In this document: piece by piece, positions 17,982-26,457 of the stretch | How positions within the stretch are numbered: position 1 is the stretch's first letter | How the letters are laid out: every line of letters begins with the position of its first letter | NCBI GenBank assembly: GCA_015232335.1 | Contig: JADFZV010000037.1 | Location: 1-32,153, forward strand | From: Alphaproteobacteria bacterium | GTDB lineage: Bacteria > Pseudomonadota > Alphaproteobacteria > Rhodospirillales > WMHbin7 | DNA: 32,153 nucleotides | Reading direction: 5' to 3' | The notes under the pieces: model-generated | The model's input: the letters and a program-made list of their open reading frames with translations, nothing else | What the model was told of the DNA's origin: nothing | The model's database searches: none | Translations under genes and position numbers: made by a program

Positions 17982-19049
17982 TCAATACGGGAAAGGCCAT
18001 AGACGCAGCTTTTCCTTGGCGATCTGCCACAATCTTGCCAGGCCGTGCGGTTCCACGATCAGGAAGAAAATGATAAGGCCGCCGAAAATGATGTGTTCCA
18101 GATTGGCCATGGTGTCGGCCTGCAAGGTGCCGTGTCCGATCATGGCCGCGATATTGTTGAGAAGAATGGGCAGCAGAACGATGAAACCCGCCCCCAGGAA
18201 ACTGCCCAGAATCGAGCCAACACCCCCGATGATGATCATGAACAGCACCTGGAAGGAGCGGTTGAGATCGAAGGCGGCAGGCTCGACAGTGCCGAGATAA
18301 CAATAGGTCCAAAGCGCACCCGCCACGCCACAATAGAACGAGCTGATGCCGAAGGCCGAAAGCTTGGTGGAGAGAAGCGGAACGCCGATCACTTCGGCCG
18401 AGATGTCCTTGTCGCGCACCGCCATCCAGCTTCGTCCGATGCGCGAGCGCACCATGTTCTTGGCCCCCAGAGCTAGGACCGCCACCACGGACAGCGTCAG
18501 AAGATATTTCTCGACCGCAGTGTCGATGGTCATGCCCAGAATGTGCATGGGAGGCGCCGATATGACGCCCGACGAGGAATAGTTGGTGAACCAGCCGACA
18601 TGGGTGAAGACCCATTCGATGAAGAACTGGGCGGCCAGCGTCGCCACCGCCAGATAAAAGCCCTTGATGCGCAAGCTGGGCAGGCCGAAGACCATGCCGA
18701 CCATGGCGGCGAACACGCCAGCCAGAAGGAAATCGACGATCAGCGGCAGCTCGGGCACGCGGATATTGAGATTATAGGCGGCGAAGGCCCCCACGGCCAT
18801 GAAACCCGCTGTGCCCAGCGACAACTGCCCGGCATAGCCGGTTAGGATATTCAGCCCGATGGCGGCCAGCGAAAGAACCAACAGCGGCGTGATGATCGAG
18901 CCCAGCCAATAGTCGTCGGCCAGCAGTGGAACGGCGATGAAAACCGCCAGCAGCAGCGCCCAGACGGCAATGCGGTCCTGGCGGATCGGGAAGATGGCCT
19001 GATCCTTCTGGTAACTCGTTTTAAACTGTCCTGCCTCGCGGTACAGCAT
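17982..19049 (-). CDS. livM: ABC transporter permease, LivM type
   Basis: This is the inner-membrane permease paired with LivH. The 355-residue protein has about nine or ten hydrophobic segments. The LivM hallmark SLAAIGLNILTGYAGQLSLG runs into TAGFMAVGAFAAYNL at about 80-114. The cytoplasmic coupling region is VRSRIGRSWMAVRDKDISAEVIGV, where the EAA-like loop contacts the ATPases. The N-terminus has a 30-residue polar stretch (LYREAGQFKTSYQKDQAIFP) before the first helix, longer than some LivM. It begins 3 bp after the livH stop and ends 60 bp before the binding-protein gene. Substrate specificity is not set by this subunit. Confidence 0.92.
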   Translation of the reverse strand: MLYREAGQFKTSYQKDQAIFPIRQDRIAVWALLLAVFIAVPLLADDYWLGSIITPLLVLSLAAIGLNILTGYAGQLSLGTAGFMAVGAFAAYNLNIRVPELPLIVDFLLAGVFAAMVGMVFGLPSLRIKGFYLAVATLAAQFFIEWVFTHVGWFTNYSSSGVISAPPMHILGMTIDTAVEKYLLTLSVVAVLALGAKNMVRSRIGRSWMAVRDKDISAEVIGVPLLSTKLSAFGISSFYCGVAGALWTYCYLGTVEPAAFDLNRSFQVLFMIIIGGVGSILGSFLGAGFIVLLPILLNNIAAMIGHGTLQADTMANLEHIIFGGLIIFFLIVEPHGLARLWQIAKEKLRLWPFPY

Positions 19050-19052
19050 GCG

Positions 19053-19964
19053 CTAAACTCTCTCGATAATCTTGTCGCCGAACAACCCTTGCGGCCTGAC
19101 CAGCAGGAAAACCAGGGCCAGCATGTAGGGGAACCAGTTCTCGACCGCCGCCACCGCGCCGCCGGTAAAGGTTCCGATATAAACTTCTGCCAGCTTTTCC
19201 GAGGCCCCGATGATCAGGCCGCCCACGATGGCGCCCGCAATCGAGGTGAATCCGCCGAGAATCAGCACCGGCAACGCCTTCAAAGCGACCAGGGACAGCG
19301 AGAATTGAACACCCAGGCGTGAGCCCCACAGCAACCCCGCCACCAGGGCCACCAGCCCCGCCGCCGCCCAGACGATAGCCCACACATGCTGAAGCGGAAT
19401 GCCCACGGCCAGCGCCGCCTGATGATCGTCGGCCACCGCCCGCAGAGCCAGCCCGACCCGCGTCTTGTTGAAGAAAAGTGCGAGCAGGCCGACCAGTAGG
19501 GCCGCACTGATGGCCGAGAAAATATCAAAGGTGCTGACCTGGATACCCAACATGGTCTGAATGGTTTCGTTTGGCATGTCCTCGATGCCGAGATCAAGGG
19601 CGCGGACCTGCGTGCCCCAGAGTCCCTGGCCCAGCCCCTCCAACAGATAGGACAGGCCGATGGTGGCCATGAAAAGTGAAATCTGCGGCTGGTTGACCAG
19701 GGGGCGCAGCACCACGCGTTCGATGCCGACGGCCAGGACCATCATGACGACCAGAGCAACCACCAGGGCGGGCCAGAAGGGAATTCCCTTCTCCATGATG
19801 CCCACGAAGGTAAGTGCTGCGAACAGCACCATCGAGCCTTGAGCGAAATTGAAAACGCCCGAAGCCTTGTAGATCAGCACGAAACCCAGGGCGACCAGGG
19901 AATACATGACGCCCGACAAGAGACCGCCGATCAGCACTTCGAAGAAGAAATTAAGGTCCGACAT
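19053..19964 (-). CDS. livH: ABC transporter permease, LivH type
   Basis: This is the second inner-membrane permease of the transporter. The 303-residue product has eight or so hydrophobic segments. Family features are GLLSGVMYSLVALGFVLIYK at about 14-33, ASGVFNFAQGSMVLFAALTF at about 34-53, and the coupling loop TRVGLALRAVADDHQAALAVGIP, with its Ala-Leu-Arg-Ala-Val-Ala pattern. The C-terminal SIAGAIVGGLIIGASEKLAE is also typical. The start at 19964 is 20 bp after the livG stop. It was identified from these blocks and from its position between livG and livM. Confidence 0.92.
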   Translation of the reverse strand: MSDLNFFFEVLIGGLLSGVMYSLVALGFVLIYKASGVFNFAQGSMVLFAALTFVGIMEKGIPFWPALVVALVVMMVLAVGIERVVLRPLVNQPQISLFMATIGLSYLLEGLGQGLWGTQVRALDLGIEDMPNETIQTMLGIQVSTFDIFSAISAALLVGLLALFFNKTRVGLALRAVADDHQAALAVGIPLQHVWAIVWAAAGLVALVAGLLWGSRLGVQFSLSLVALKALPVLILGGFTSIAGAIVGGLIIGASEKLAEVYIGTFTGGAVAAVENWFPYMLALVFLLVRPQGLFGDKIIERV

Positions 19965-19984
19965 GCCCGTCCCTGCCTCTCGTC

Positions 19985-20773
19985 CTAATGCGCAACGCCA
20001 AGATAGGCGTCGATGACATCCTGATTGGCCCGCACCTCTTCGGGCGGTCCGTCGGCGATTTTCTTGCCATAATCCAGCACCGCGACACGGTCCGAAATAT
20101 CCATCACCACCCCCATGTCGTGCTCGATCAGCACGATGGTGGTGCCGAATTCATCGTTCACATCCAGAATGAAGCGGCACATGTCTTCTTTCTCTTCGAC
20201 ATTCATGCCGGCCATCGGCTCGTCCAGCAGCAAAAGGTCAGGCTCGGCCGCCAGGGCGCGACCCAGCTCGACCCGCTTTTGAAGGCCATAAGGCAGGCGT
20301 CCCACCGGGGTTTTTCTGATGTTTTCGATCTGAAGAAAGTCGATGACGCGCTCGCAGACCTCGCGATGCTCGATCTCTTCTTTAAGGTTTGGCCCCCAAT
20401 ACAGAGCCTGCCACAGGAAGTTGCGCTTCATCTTGGTGTAGCGCCCGGTCATGATGTTGTCGAGAACGCTCATGCCCTTGAACAGGGCGATGTTCTGGAA
20501 GGTTCTGGCGATGCCCTGGCGCGCCGTTTCGTGCGGCTTCATGGCGCGCCTCGTCTGGCCGCGATAGGTTACCGTGCCTTCCTGGGGATGGTAGACGCCG
20601 TTGATGACGTTCAGCATCGAGCTTTTGCCCGCCCCGTTGGGACCGATGATGGCCATAACCTCATGTTCGCGCACGTCGACGGAAATGTTGGTCAGCGCCC
20701 GAACGCCGCCGAAGGACAGGCTGATATTGTCGCAGCGCAGAATGACGTCGCCAATATTTCTCTTTCCCGACAT
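19985..20773 (-). CDS. livG: ABC transporter ATPase, LivG type
   Basis: This is the second ATPase of the Liv-type importer. The 262-residue product has LSFGGVRALTNISVDVREHE at the N-terminus, then Walker A GPNGAGKSS at 44-52. The LivG-specific GIARTFQNIALFKGMSVLDNIMTGR follows at about 89-113. The signature region is LPYGLQKRVELGRALA, Walker B LLLLDEPMAGM, and the His switch is LIEHDMGVVMDISDR. The Leu-Pro-Tyr-Gly form of the signature, rather than Leu-Ser-Gly-Gly, is normal for LivG. Its ATG at 20773 directly follows the last base of the upstream acyl-CoA synthetase stop (20774), so the ribosome-binding site lies within that gene, which implies coupling. Confidence 0.93.
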   Translation of the reverse strand: MSGKRNIGDVILRCDNISLSFGGVRALTNISVDVREHEVMAIIGPNGAGKSSMLNVINGVYHPQEGTVTYRGQTRRAMKPHETARQGIARTFQNIALFKGMSVLDNIMTGRYTKMKRNFLWQALYWGPNLKEEIEHREVCERVIDFLQIENIRKTPVGRLPYGLQKRVELGRALAAEPDLLLLDEPMAGMNVEEKEDMCRFILDVNDEFGTTIVLIEHDMGVVMDISDRVAVLDYGKKIADGPPEEVRANQDVIDAYLGVAH

Positions 20774-22735
20774 CTATCCCGCCTTCTTTATTGGCTGGTA
20801 AGTCACGGCGTCTTGAATGCGCAAGTCGGCCTTGATCATGCCCTTGCGCCCATCCTCGAAGGTGACCTGGGCTTCGATCGAACAGTGTTTCTGCCCGGAA
20901 TAGAGCGCTTGAACAAGCTGGTCGTATTTCTCGGCGATGAAAGCGCGGCGCACCTTGCGCGTACGGGTCAGCTCGCCATCATCGGCATCGAGTTCCTTGT
21001 GCAGGACCAAAAAGCGCTTCACTTGCGAATCGGACAGATGCGGATCGTTGGCTAGATCCTTATTCACCTTGTCGACGCAATCGGACAGAAGCTGGTAGAC
21101 CTCGTCCTTGCCCGCAAGGTCCGTATAACCCGAATAGGCCAGACCCCGGCGCTCGGCCCAATTGCCCACCGCCTCGATATCGATATTGAGGAAGCAGGCC
21201 ACGAAATCTTGCTTGTCGCCATAGGCCACGGCTTCCTTGATGAAGGGAAAGAACTTCAGCTTATTCTCGATATATTTGGGCGCGAACATGCCGCCCGTGT
21301 TCAGCTTGCCGACATCCTTGGCCCGGTCGATGATCTTAAGCTGGCCGTCCTCGTCCAGGAAACCGGCATCGCCGGTATGCACCCAGCCGTCCTCGGTCTT
21401 GGTGGCCTTGGTGCCCTCGTCATTCTTGAAGTAAGCCAGGAACGAGCCGGGGCTTCTGAATAGCACCTCGCCACTCTCGGCCATCTTCAATTCCACGTCG
21501 GGGGCAGGCAGGCCCACCGTATCGTCCTTGATATTGCCGTCGGGCTGGATGGTGATGAAGACGCTGGCCTCGGTGGAGCCGTAGATCTGCTTGATGTTCA
21601 TGCCGAGCGAGCGGTAGAAGCGGAAGATATCGGGGCCAATGGCCTCGCCCGCCGTGTGGGCCAGGCGAATGCGCGAAAAACCCAGCACGTTCAAAAGCGG
21701 GCCATAGACGAAAATGCGCCCCAGCGCATAAAGCAGGCGATCAACCAGCCCGACAGGCTTGCCGTCCAGAATGGCCGCACCCGAGCGTTTGGCCACGCCC
21801 ATGAAATAGTGGAACATGGCGCGCTTGATGCGGCTGGCATCCTCCATGCGGATCATCACCTGGGTCAGCAGATTCTCGAAGATGCGAGGCGGCGCAAAGA
21901 AGAAGGTGGGGCCCAATTCGCACAGATCATGCATCACCGTGTTCGAACTTTCCGGGCAGGCGACGCAAAAGCCCGCCACCAGGGATTCGCCGAAGGAATA
22001 GATATGGTCGCCCACCCAGGCCATGGGCAGATAGGCCAACACTTCTTCCCGCTCGGTCAGGCCTTCGAAGACGATTCCGCCCCGGGCCGACATAATGACG
22101 TTGGAATAGGTCAGCATGACGCCTTTGGACTGGCCGGTGGTTCCCGACGTGTACAAAATGACGGACAGATCGCTTCCCTTGCCCAGTGAGGCACTTTCTT
22201 CGAAGAAGGCGGGCTTGTCGGCATGTTCGGTGCGGCCCAATTCCTGGACCTTGGCGTAGCTGGTCAGGAAGGGCTGGGTGTAATTGCGCAGGCCCCGGGA
22301 ATCGCTGTAGATCACATGCTCAAGGGTCAGACAGTCGCCCTTGATCTCAAGCAGCTTGTCGACCTGCTCCTGATCCTCGACCACGGCAAAGCGCACTTCG
22401 GCATGGCTCAGCACATAGCGCATTTCATTGGCCACGGCATCCTGGTACATCGGCACGGGAACGCCGCCCAACGACTGGGCGGCCAGCATGGCCCAATAGA
22501 GATGCGGGCGGTTGTCGCCGACGATGGCCAGTCGGTCGCCCCGCTGAAATCCCAGAACCTTAAGGCCCAAGGCGAAGGCGCGGACCTCTTCGGCCACCTC
22601 GCCCCAGCTCCAGGTCTGCCAGATGCCGAAATCTTTCTCGCGCCAAGCGGGCTGGCCGCCTCGCACCAGAGCGTGATGGAGTAGCAATTTGGGGAATGTG
22701 TCGTAGACGGTTAGATCGGGCAGGCCCCTAGCCAT
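20774..22735 (-). CDS. Long-chain-type acyl-CoA synthetase (AMP-forming)
   Basis: This AMP-forming ligase activates a fatty or related carboxylic acid to its CoA thioester in the cytosol. The 653-residue protein is full length for the long-chain group. The phosphate loop YTSGTTGQSKG (195-205) is intact. The family motif QIYGSTEASVFITIQ (about 385) marks the adenine/substrate pocket. The motif GWVHTGDAGFLDEDGQLKIIDRAKD (about 455-480) contains the conserved TGD and hinge Asp. The C-terminal domain with TGGMFAPKYIENKLK follows. A large insertion (VDKVNKDLANDPHLSDSQVK) is typical of ACSL-like enzymes. It is the first gene of the cassette, so it probably activates the compound imported by LivGHMF. 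The start at 22735 has only a weak ribosome-binding site. Confidence 0.92.
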   Translation of the reverse strand: MARGLPDLTVYDTFPKLLLHHALVRGGQPAWREKDFGIWQTWSWGEVAEEVRAFALGLKVLGFQRGDRLAIVGDNRPHLYWAMLAAQSLGGVPVPMYQDAVANEMRYVLSHAEVRFAVVEDQEQVDKLLEIKGDCLTLEHVIYSDSRGLRNYTQPFLTSYAKVQELGRTEHADKPAFFEESASLGKGSDLSVILYTSGTTGQSKGVMLTYSNVIMSARGGIVFEGLTEREEVLAYLPMAWVGDHIYSFGESLVAGFCVACPESSNTVMHDLCELGPTFFFAPPRIFENLLTQVMIRMEDASRIKRAMFHYFMGVAKRSGAAILDGKPVGLVDRLLYALGRIFVYGPLLNVLGFSRIRLAHTAGEAIGPDIFRFYRSLGMNIKQIYGSTEASVFITIQPDGNIKDDTVGLPAPDVELKMAESGEVLFRSPGSFLAYFKNDEGTKATKTEDGWVHTGDAGFLDEDGQLKIIDRAKDVGKLNTGGMFAPKYIENKLKFFPFIKEAVAYGDKQDFVACFLNIDIEAVGNWAERRGLAYSGYTDLAGKDEVYQLLSDCVDKVNKDLANDPHLSDSQVKRFLVLHKELDADDGELTRTRKVRRAFIAEKYDQLVQALYSGQKHCSIEAQVTFEDGRKGMIKADLRIQDAVTYQPIKKAG

Positions 22736-23020
22736 TCAACCCGTCCCGACCCGCCCAACGACATACATGCAAGGACTTGGCAGTCCGGCATGAAGCCATG
22801 TGCGTTGCCTCCAAACAACCGTGATGCGGTGCCAAGGCCGGGTTCTCTATGCCCCTTGATCTACCCCTGGCATCAAGTCCTTCACTCGTAACGAAAGACG
22901 CCCCTCGGGTCAACACCCTACAAATCGAATTAGCCCAAATTATTTTTTTGTATCAGAACGTTTTTATATAGTCGGCAAGGGTCCCCCGGGGGATATCCCG
23001 AGGAAAATGCGTCATTGGTA
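22736..23020. other. Non-coding gap between argG and the acyl-CoA synthetase gene
   Basis: No convincing gene is present. The gap holds an AT-rich tract at 22923-22970 and a self-complementary CCCCCGGGGG at 22983-22992. On the minus strand TTGACC (22913-22908) is followed after 17 nt by a poor TACGAG, a weak candidate promoter for the 16-gene run. I see no clear intrinsic terminator for argG here. Confidence 0.4.
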
Positions 23021-24241
23021 TTACCGCCCTTCGGCCATCTTGCCCAGCCGAAGGCGCAGCGCATTCAGCTTGATGAAGCCCTCGGCATCATGCTGGTCAT
23101 AAACGGAATCTTCCTCGAAGGTGACATAATCGAGGCGGTAAAGCGAGTTGGGCGACTTGCGCCCCGCCACCATGGCCGAGCCCTTATAGAGTTTCAGGCG
23201 CACCGTGCCGGTGACGCGTTCCTGGGTCTTGTCGATCAAAGCCTGCAGGGCCAGCCGCTCGGGGGCGAACCAGAAGCCGAAATAGATCAATTCGGCATAG
23301 CGCGGCATCAAGTCGTCCTTGAGATGCGCCGCCCCCCGGTCGAGCGTCAGGCTTTCCACCGCCCGGTGCGCCATGTGCAGCAGCGTTCCACCCGGCGTTT
23401 CGTAGGCGCCCCGGCTTTTCATGCCGACGAAGCGGTTTTCCACCAGATCGAGGCGGCCCACGCCGTGGCGCCCGGCGATCTCGTTCAACTTGGCCAGAAG
23501 GCGGGCGGGCGAGAGCTTCTCGCCATTCACCGCCACCGCATCGCCCTTTTCGAAATCGATTTCCACATATTCCGGCTGATCGGGGGCCTTCTCGGGCGAT
23601 TGGGTCAGGCGCCAGATATCGGCGTCCGGCTCCAGCCAGGGATCTTCCAGCGCCTTGCCCTCGTAGGAGATGTGCAACAGGTTGGCGTCCATGGAATAGG
23701 GCGCCTCGCCGCGCTTGTCCTTGGCGATGGGAATCTGATGCTTCTCGGCATAATCGATCAGCTTGGTGCGCGAATTGAGGTCCCATTCGCGCCAGGGTGC
23801 GATGACCTTGATCGAGGGATTGAGCGCGTAGTAGGAAAGCTCGAAACGCACCTGATCATTGCCCTTGCCGGTGGCGCCATGGCAAACCGCATCGGCCCCG
23901 GTGAGGGCGGCGATCTCGATCTGGCGCTTGGCGATCAGGGGCCTGGCGATCGAGGTGCCCAGCAGGTAAACGCCCTCGTACAGGGCGTTGGCGCGCATCA
24001 TGGGGAAAACGAAGTCGCGGACGAATTCTTCCTTCAGATCGTCGATATAGATTTCCTTGATGCCCAGCATCTCGGCCTTCTTGCGGGCGGGTTCCAGTTC
24101 CTCGCCCTGGCCAATGTCGGCGGTGAAGGTGACGACCTCGCAGGCATAGCTGTCTTGCAGCCAGCGCAGGATGATCGAGGTATCGAGACCGCCGGAATAG
24201 GCCAGTACGACCTTCTTGATGCCGCTTTTGGGAGCCTTCAT
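23021..24241 (-). CDS. argG: Argininosuccinate synthase
   Basis: This enzyme condenses citrulline and aspartate with ATP to argininosuccinate, the penultimate step of arginine synthesis. The 406-residue product has the N-type ATP pyrophosphatase loop AYSGGLDTS at 14-22 and the block [15 protein letters not shown] at about 37-51. The citrulline/aspartate-binding region is [17 protein letters not shown], followed by [21 protein letters not shown]. The [21 protein letters not shown] segment is also family-typical. The frame is open 22 codons further upstream, but those lie in the promoter region, and the start at 24241 gives the normal length. It is probably transcribed alone from the promoter at 24280-24307. 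Confidence 0.97.
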   Translation of the reverse strand: MKAPKSGIKKVVLAYSGGLDTSIILRWLQDSYACEVVTFTADIGQGEELEPARKKAEMLGIKEIYIDDLKEEFVRDFVFPMMRANALYEGVYLLGTSIARPLIAKRQIEIAALTGADAVCHGATGKGNDQVRFELSYYALNPSIKVIAPWREWDLNSRTKLIDYAEKHQIPIAKDKRGEAPYSMDANLLHISYEGKALEDPWLEPDADIWRLTQSPEKAPDQPEYVEIDFEKGDAVAVNGEKLSPARLLAKLNEIAGRHGVGRLDLVENRFVGMKSRGAYETPGGTLLHMAHRAVESLTLDRGAAHLKDDLMPRYAELIYFGFWFAPERLALQALIDKTQERVTGTVRLKLYKGSAMVAGRKSPNSLYRLDYVTFEEDSVYDQHDAEGFIKLNALRLRLGKMAEGR

Positions 24242-24279
24242 GGGAGAAGCACCTTCGATCCTAGGGGAAAACCGGGCGC

Positions 24280-24307
24280 AGTATAGGCAAACCGGCAGGC
24301 AGGGCAA
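24280..24307 (-). promoter_or_regulatory. Probable sigma70-type promoter of argG
   Basis: On the minus strand TTGCCC (24307-24302), 16 nt, TATACT (24285-24280). The -10 matches consensus at 5/6 and the -35 at 4/6. The start site would lie about 30 nt before the argG ATG at 24241. No arginine-repressor-type palindrome is evident. Confidence 0.5.
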
Positions 24308-24316
24308 GCTGCAAGC

Positions 24317-25141
24317 TTAGTCTTTGCCCGATCTTTGTTTGCTGATCTGCCCCTGCTCGTGAAACTCCAGCTTGGCAGGACACATGCCGCAGACGCTTTC
24401 CGCCCCGGCCAGGAAGAACCGCACCAGCTCTTCTTCGGGCACTGTGGGGGCCAAGGGCCGATAGGCCAGATAGGGCTTCCAGGCCTCCACCCTATCCAGG
24501 CCGAAGCGGTCCTTGATCAGGCCCAGATAGGCCAGCGGCGGGCATTTCCACAGCATTCCTTGATGAATCGTGCAGCAAGAGCTGTTTTGGCAGGCCTTCC
24601 AGGAGGCCACGGGATCCTGATCCTCGAAGGGGCGCATTCCGGCCCCCTCGCCCTGATAGGTGCGGTGGAAACGGTATTCCTTGGTGCGCAATACCATGTC
24701 AAAGCCCAGGCGGGCGCGGGCCACCTCAATGGCGATCAAGGCCTCGTTGAAACGTTCGACATATTGCTTGTCCTGGTGCGAGTGAAAACTGATGTCCAGG
24801 CGCGTTTTCGTCTCGGCCAGCAGGTCGAACAGGCCCGGGCGCAGATGAAGATTAAGGCCGTTGGAGATCAGGATGCGAGTCGAGTCCGGCCATAATTCCT
24901 GGGCCAGACGCAGATAGTCGAAGAGGTCGGGGTTGAGTGCTGGCTCGCCGCCCAGCATCGAGAAGGTTCCGGGTTTCAGCCGTGCCGCCCAGTCGCGCAA
25001 CCAGACTTCGCCTTCTGCGAAGGGGACGGTTCCCTTAATGCCGTAATTGGAATAGTGCGAGCAGCCCTGGCAATGCAGGTCGCAGGCATAGGCGATGTCC
25101 ATTTCCAGAAAGGGGATGCTGATCAGGCGCCAATCGCTCAT
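24317..25141 (-). CDS. Radical SAM protein of unknown function
   Basis: The 274-residue protein binds a [4Fe-4S] cluster that cleaves S-adenosylmethionine. The cluster motif is CDLHCQGC (Cys20, Cys24, Cys27), followed by the glycine-rich SMLGGEP at 61-67, LISNGLNL at about 91-98 and DISFHSH at about 116-122, the usual barrel strands of the superfamily. The C-terminal part carries Cys184, Cys189, Cys190, Cys200, Cys251 and Cys254, suggesting an auxiliary cluster like SPASM or twitch proteins. No specific subfamily can be named. Its ATG overlaps the rlmN stop by 4 bp, so the two radical SAM genes are co-translated. No peptide-precursor gene is visible nearby, which argues against a local RiPP system. 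Possible roles include RNA or small-molecule modification (speculative). Confidence 0.85.
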   Translation of the reverse strand: MSDWRLISIPFLEMDIAYACDLHCQGCSHYSNYGIKGTVPFAEGEVWLRDWAARLKPGTFSMLGGEPALNPDLFDYLRLAQELWPDSTRILISNGLNLHLRPGLFDLLAETKTRLDISFHSHQDKQYVERFNEALIAIEVARARLGFDMVLRTKEYRFHRTYQGEGAGMRPFEDQDPVASWKACQNSSCCTIHQGMLWKCPPLAYLGLIKDRFGLDRVEAWKPYLAYRPLAPTVPEEELVRFFLAGAESVCGMCPAKLEFHEQGQISKQRSGKD

Positions 25142-26277
25142 GCTCTCTGGCCGGTATGCTCTGTGTCATCCCGGGTCCCCGCCGCCAGTCTGGCTTTGGA
25201 CAGACTCTGCTTTTCGCGCACACTTTCCGAACGCAACTGGCCGCAAGCGGCCAGAATGTCCTGGCCCCGAGGTCGGCGGATGGGGGCCGAGAATCCCTGT
25301 TCGAACAGATAATCCGAAAAGCGTTTGACCGAGTCATGGCTTGGCGTCTCGAACGGTGCGCCCGGCCAGGGATTGAAGGGAATGAGGTTGAATTTGGCGG
25401 GAATGCCCTGGGTCAGACGCAGCAGCGCCTTGGCGTCGGCCAGACTGTCGTTCAATCCCTTCAGCATCAGATATTCGAAGGTAATGCGCCGTGCGTTGCT
25501 AAGGCCCGGATAGGTGCGGCAAGCCGCCATCAATTCGGCCAGGGGATATTTCTTGTTGATGGGCATAATGCGGTCGCGCAAGTCGTCGGTCACAGCATGC
25601 AGGGAAACCGCCAGATTAACTCCCAATTCCTCGCCCATGCGCCGCATCATGGGAACAACGCCCGATGTCGAGACGGTGATGCGCCGTCTTGACATGCTCA
25701 AGCCCTCGCCATCCATCAGAATGAGCAGCGCCTTGGCCAGATTATCGTAATTGAACAGGGGCTCGCCCATGCCCATGACCACGACATTCGATATTTTGCG
25801 AGCGGTGTCTGTCGGCGTCGGCCATTCGCCAAGCGCGTCACGCGCGATCAGGAACTGGCCCAGAATTTCAGCCGCACTCAGATTGCGCACCAGAAGCTGG
25901 GTGCCGGTATGGCAGAAGCGGCAGGTCAGGGTGCAGCCGACCTGCGTGGAAACGCATAAGGCCCCCCCCTCCTCGTCCATGTCGGGGATATAAACGGTTT
26001 CGGCCTCGTTGCCGTCGGCAAAACCCAGCAGCCATTTGCGCGTACCGTCCACCGACTGCAGATCGCGCACGGTGCCGGGACGCCCGACAAAATAGCCCTT
26101 GCCTTCCAAATGCGCGCGCAGGCTTTTGGCAAGGCTGGTCATGGCGCCAAAATCCCTAGCACCTTGCAGATACAGCCAGTGCCAAAGCTGCTTGGCCCGC
26201 AGGGGCTTTTCGCCCAGCAAAGCCATCAGGTCCGCTAGTTCGGCCTTGTCCAGGCCGATCAGATCACATCCGTTCAT
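25138..26277 (-). CDS. rlmN: Dual-specificity 23S rRNA/tRNA adenine-C2 methyltransferase
   Basis: RlmN methylates C2 of A2503 in 23S rRNA and of A37 in some tRNAs by radical SAM chemistry. The 379-residue product has the N-terminal helical domain with [18 protein letters not shown]. The cluster motif is CTLTCRFC (Cys115, Cys119, Cys122). [14 protein letters not shown] and [15 protein letters not shown] follow, and the second catalytic Cys is at about 345 in DILAACGQL. The frame is open to a TTG at 26346. I chose the ATG at 26277 ([17 protein letters not shown]) because family similarity begins there, but no strong ribosome-binding site supports either. The C-terminal 30 residues ([14 protein letters not shown]) are an extra polar tail. 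The end overlaps the radical SAM gene by 4 bp. Confidence 0.92.
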   Translation of the reverse strand: MNGCDLIGLDKAELADLMALLGEKPLRAKQLWHWLYLQGARDFGAMTSLAKSLRAHLEGKGYFVGRPGTVRDLQSVDGTRKWLLGFADGNEAETVYIPDMDEEGGALCVSTQVGCTLTCRFCHTGTQLLVRNLSAAEILGQFLIARDALGEWPTPTDTARKISNVVVMGMGEPLFNYDNLAKALLILMDGEGLSMSRRRITVSTSGVVPMMRRMGEELGVNLAVSLHAVTDDLRDRIMPINKKYPLAELMAACRTYPGLSNARRITFEYLMLKGLNDSLADAKALLRLTQGIPAKFNLIPFNPWPGAPFETPSHDSVKRFSDYLFEQGFSAPIRRPRGQDILAACGQLRSESVREKQSLSKARLAAGTRDDTEHTGQRA

Positions 26278-26374
26278 GGTTTGGATATAGGGCGCGCTGG
26301 CGTTACTGGAAAGGGAATTCAGACGACCAAGCCTTGGGTTATCCAAAATATTTTGTACAAATTGGCATTTGGGG

Positions 26375-26403
26375 CTGGTTAAATTTCCAAATTATTCTAA
26401 GAT
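26375..26403 (+). promoter_or_regulatory. Weak candidate promoter of the OmpA-like lipoprotein gene
   Basis: CTGGTT (26375-26380), 17 nt, TAAGAT (26398-26403). The -10 matches consensus at 4/6 but the -35 is poor. It sits about 55 bp before the start codon in an AT-rich stretch, the only plausible pair seen there. Confidence 0.25.
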
Positions 26404-26457
26404 AAATCGTGTCTGGCCTTGCTTTGATCAGGGCTCTTTTCTTTAAGGGGGTTGCTT

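Noticed and set aside
16731..18002. 423-codon plus-strand frame opposite the binding-protein gene
   Set aside because: The minus-strand gene has a signal peptide, strong ribosome-binding site and family blocks; the antisense frame has none.
22728..22916. 62-codon minus-strand frame upstream of the acyl-CoA synthetase
   Set aside because: No ribosome-binding site or recognisable composition, and it covers the likely promoter region.
23015..24286. Long plus-strand open frame (423 codons) opposite argG
   Set aside because: argG is unambiguous on the minus strand; the antisense frame is a by-product of GC-rich codon use and has no family-like motifs.
24317..26277. RiPP biosynthesis locus suggested by two adjacent radical SAM genes
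   Set aside because: One is the housekeeping enzyme RlmN, and no short precursor-peptide gene, peptidase or exporter is found next to them.
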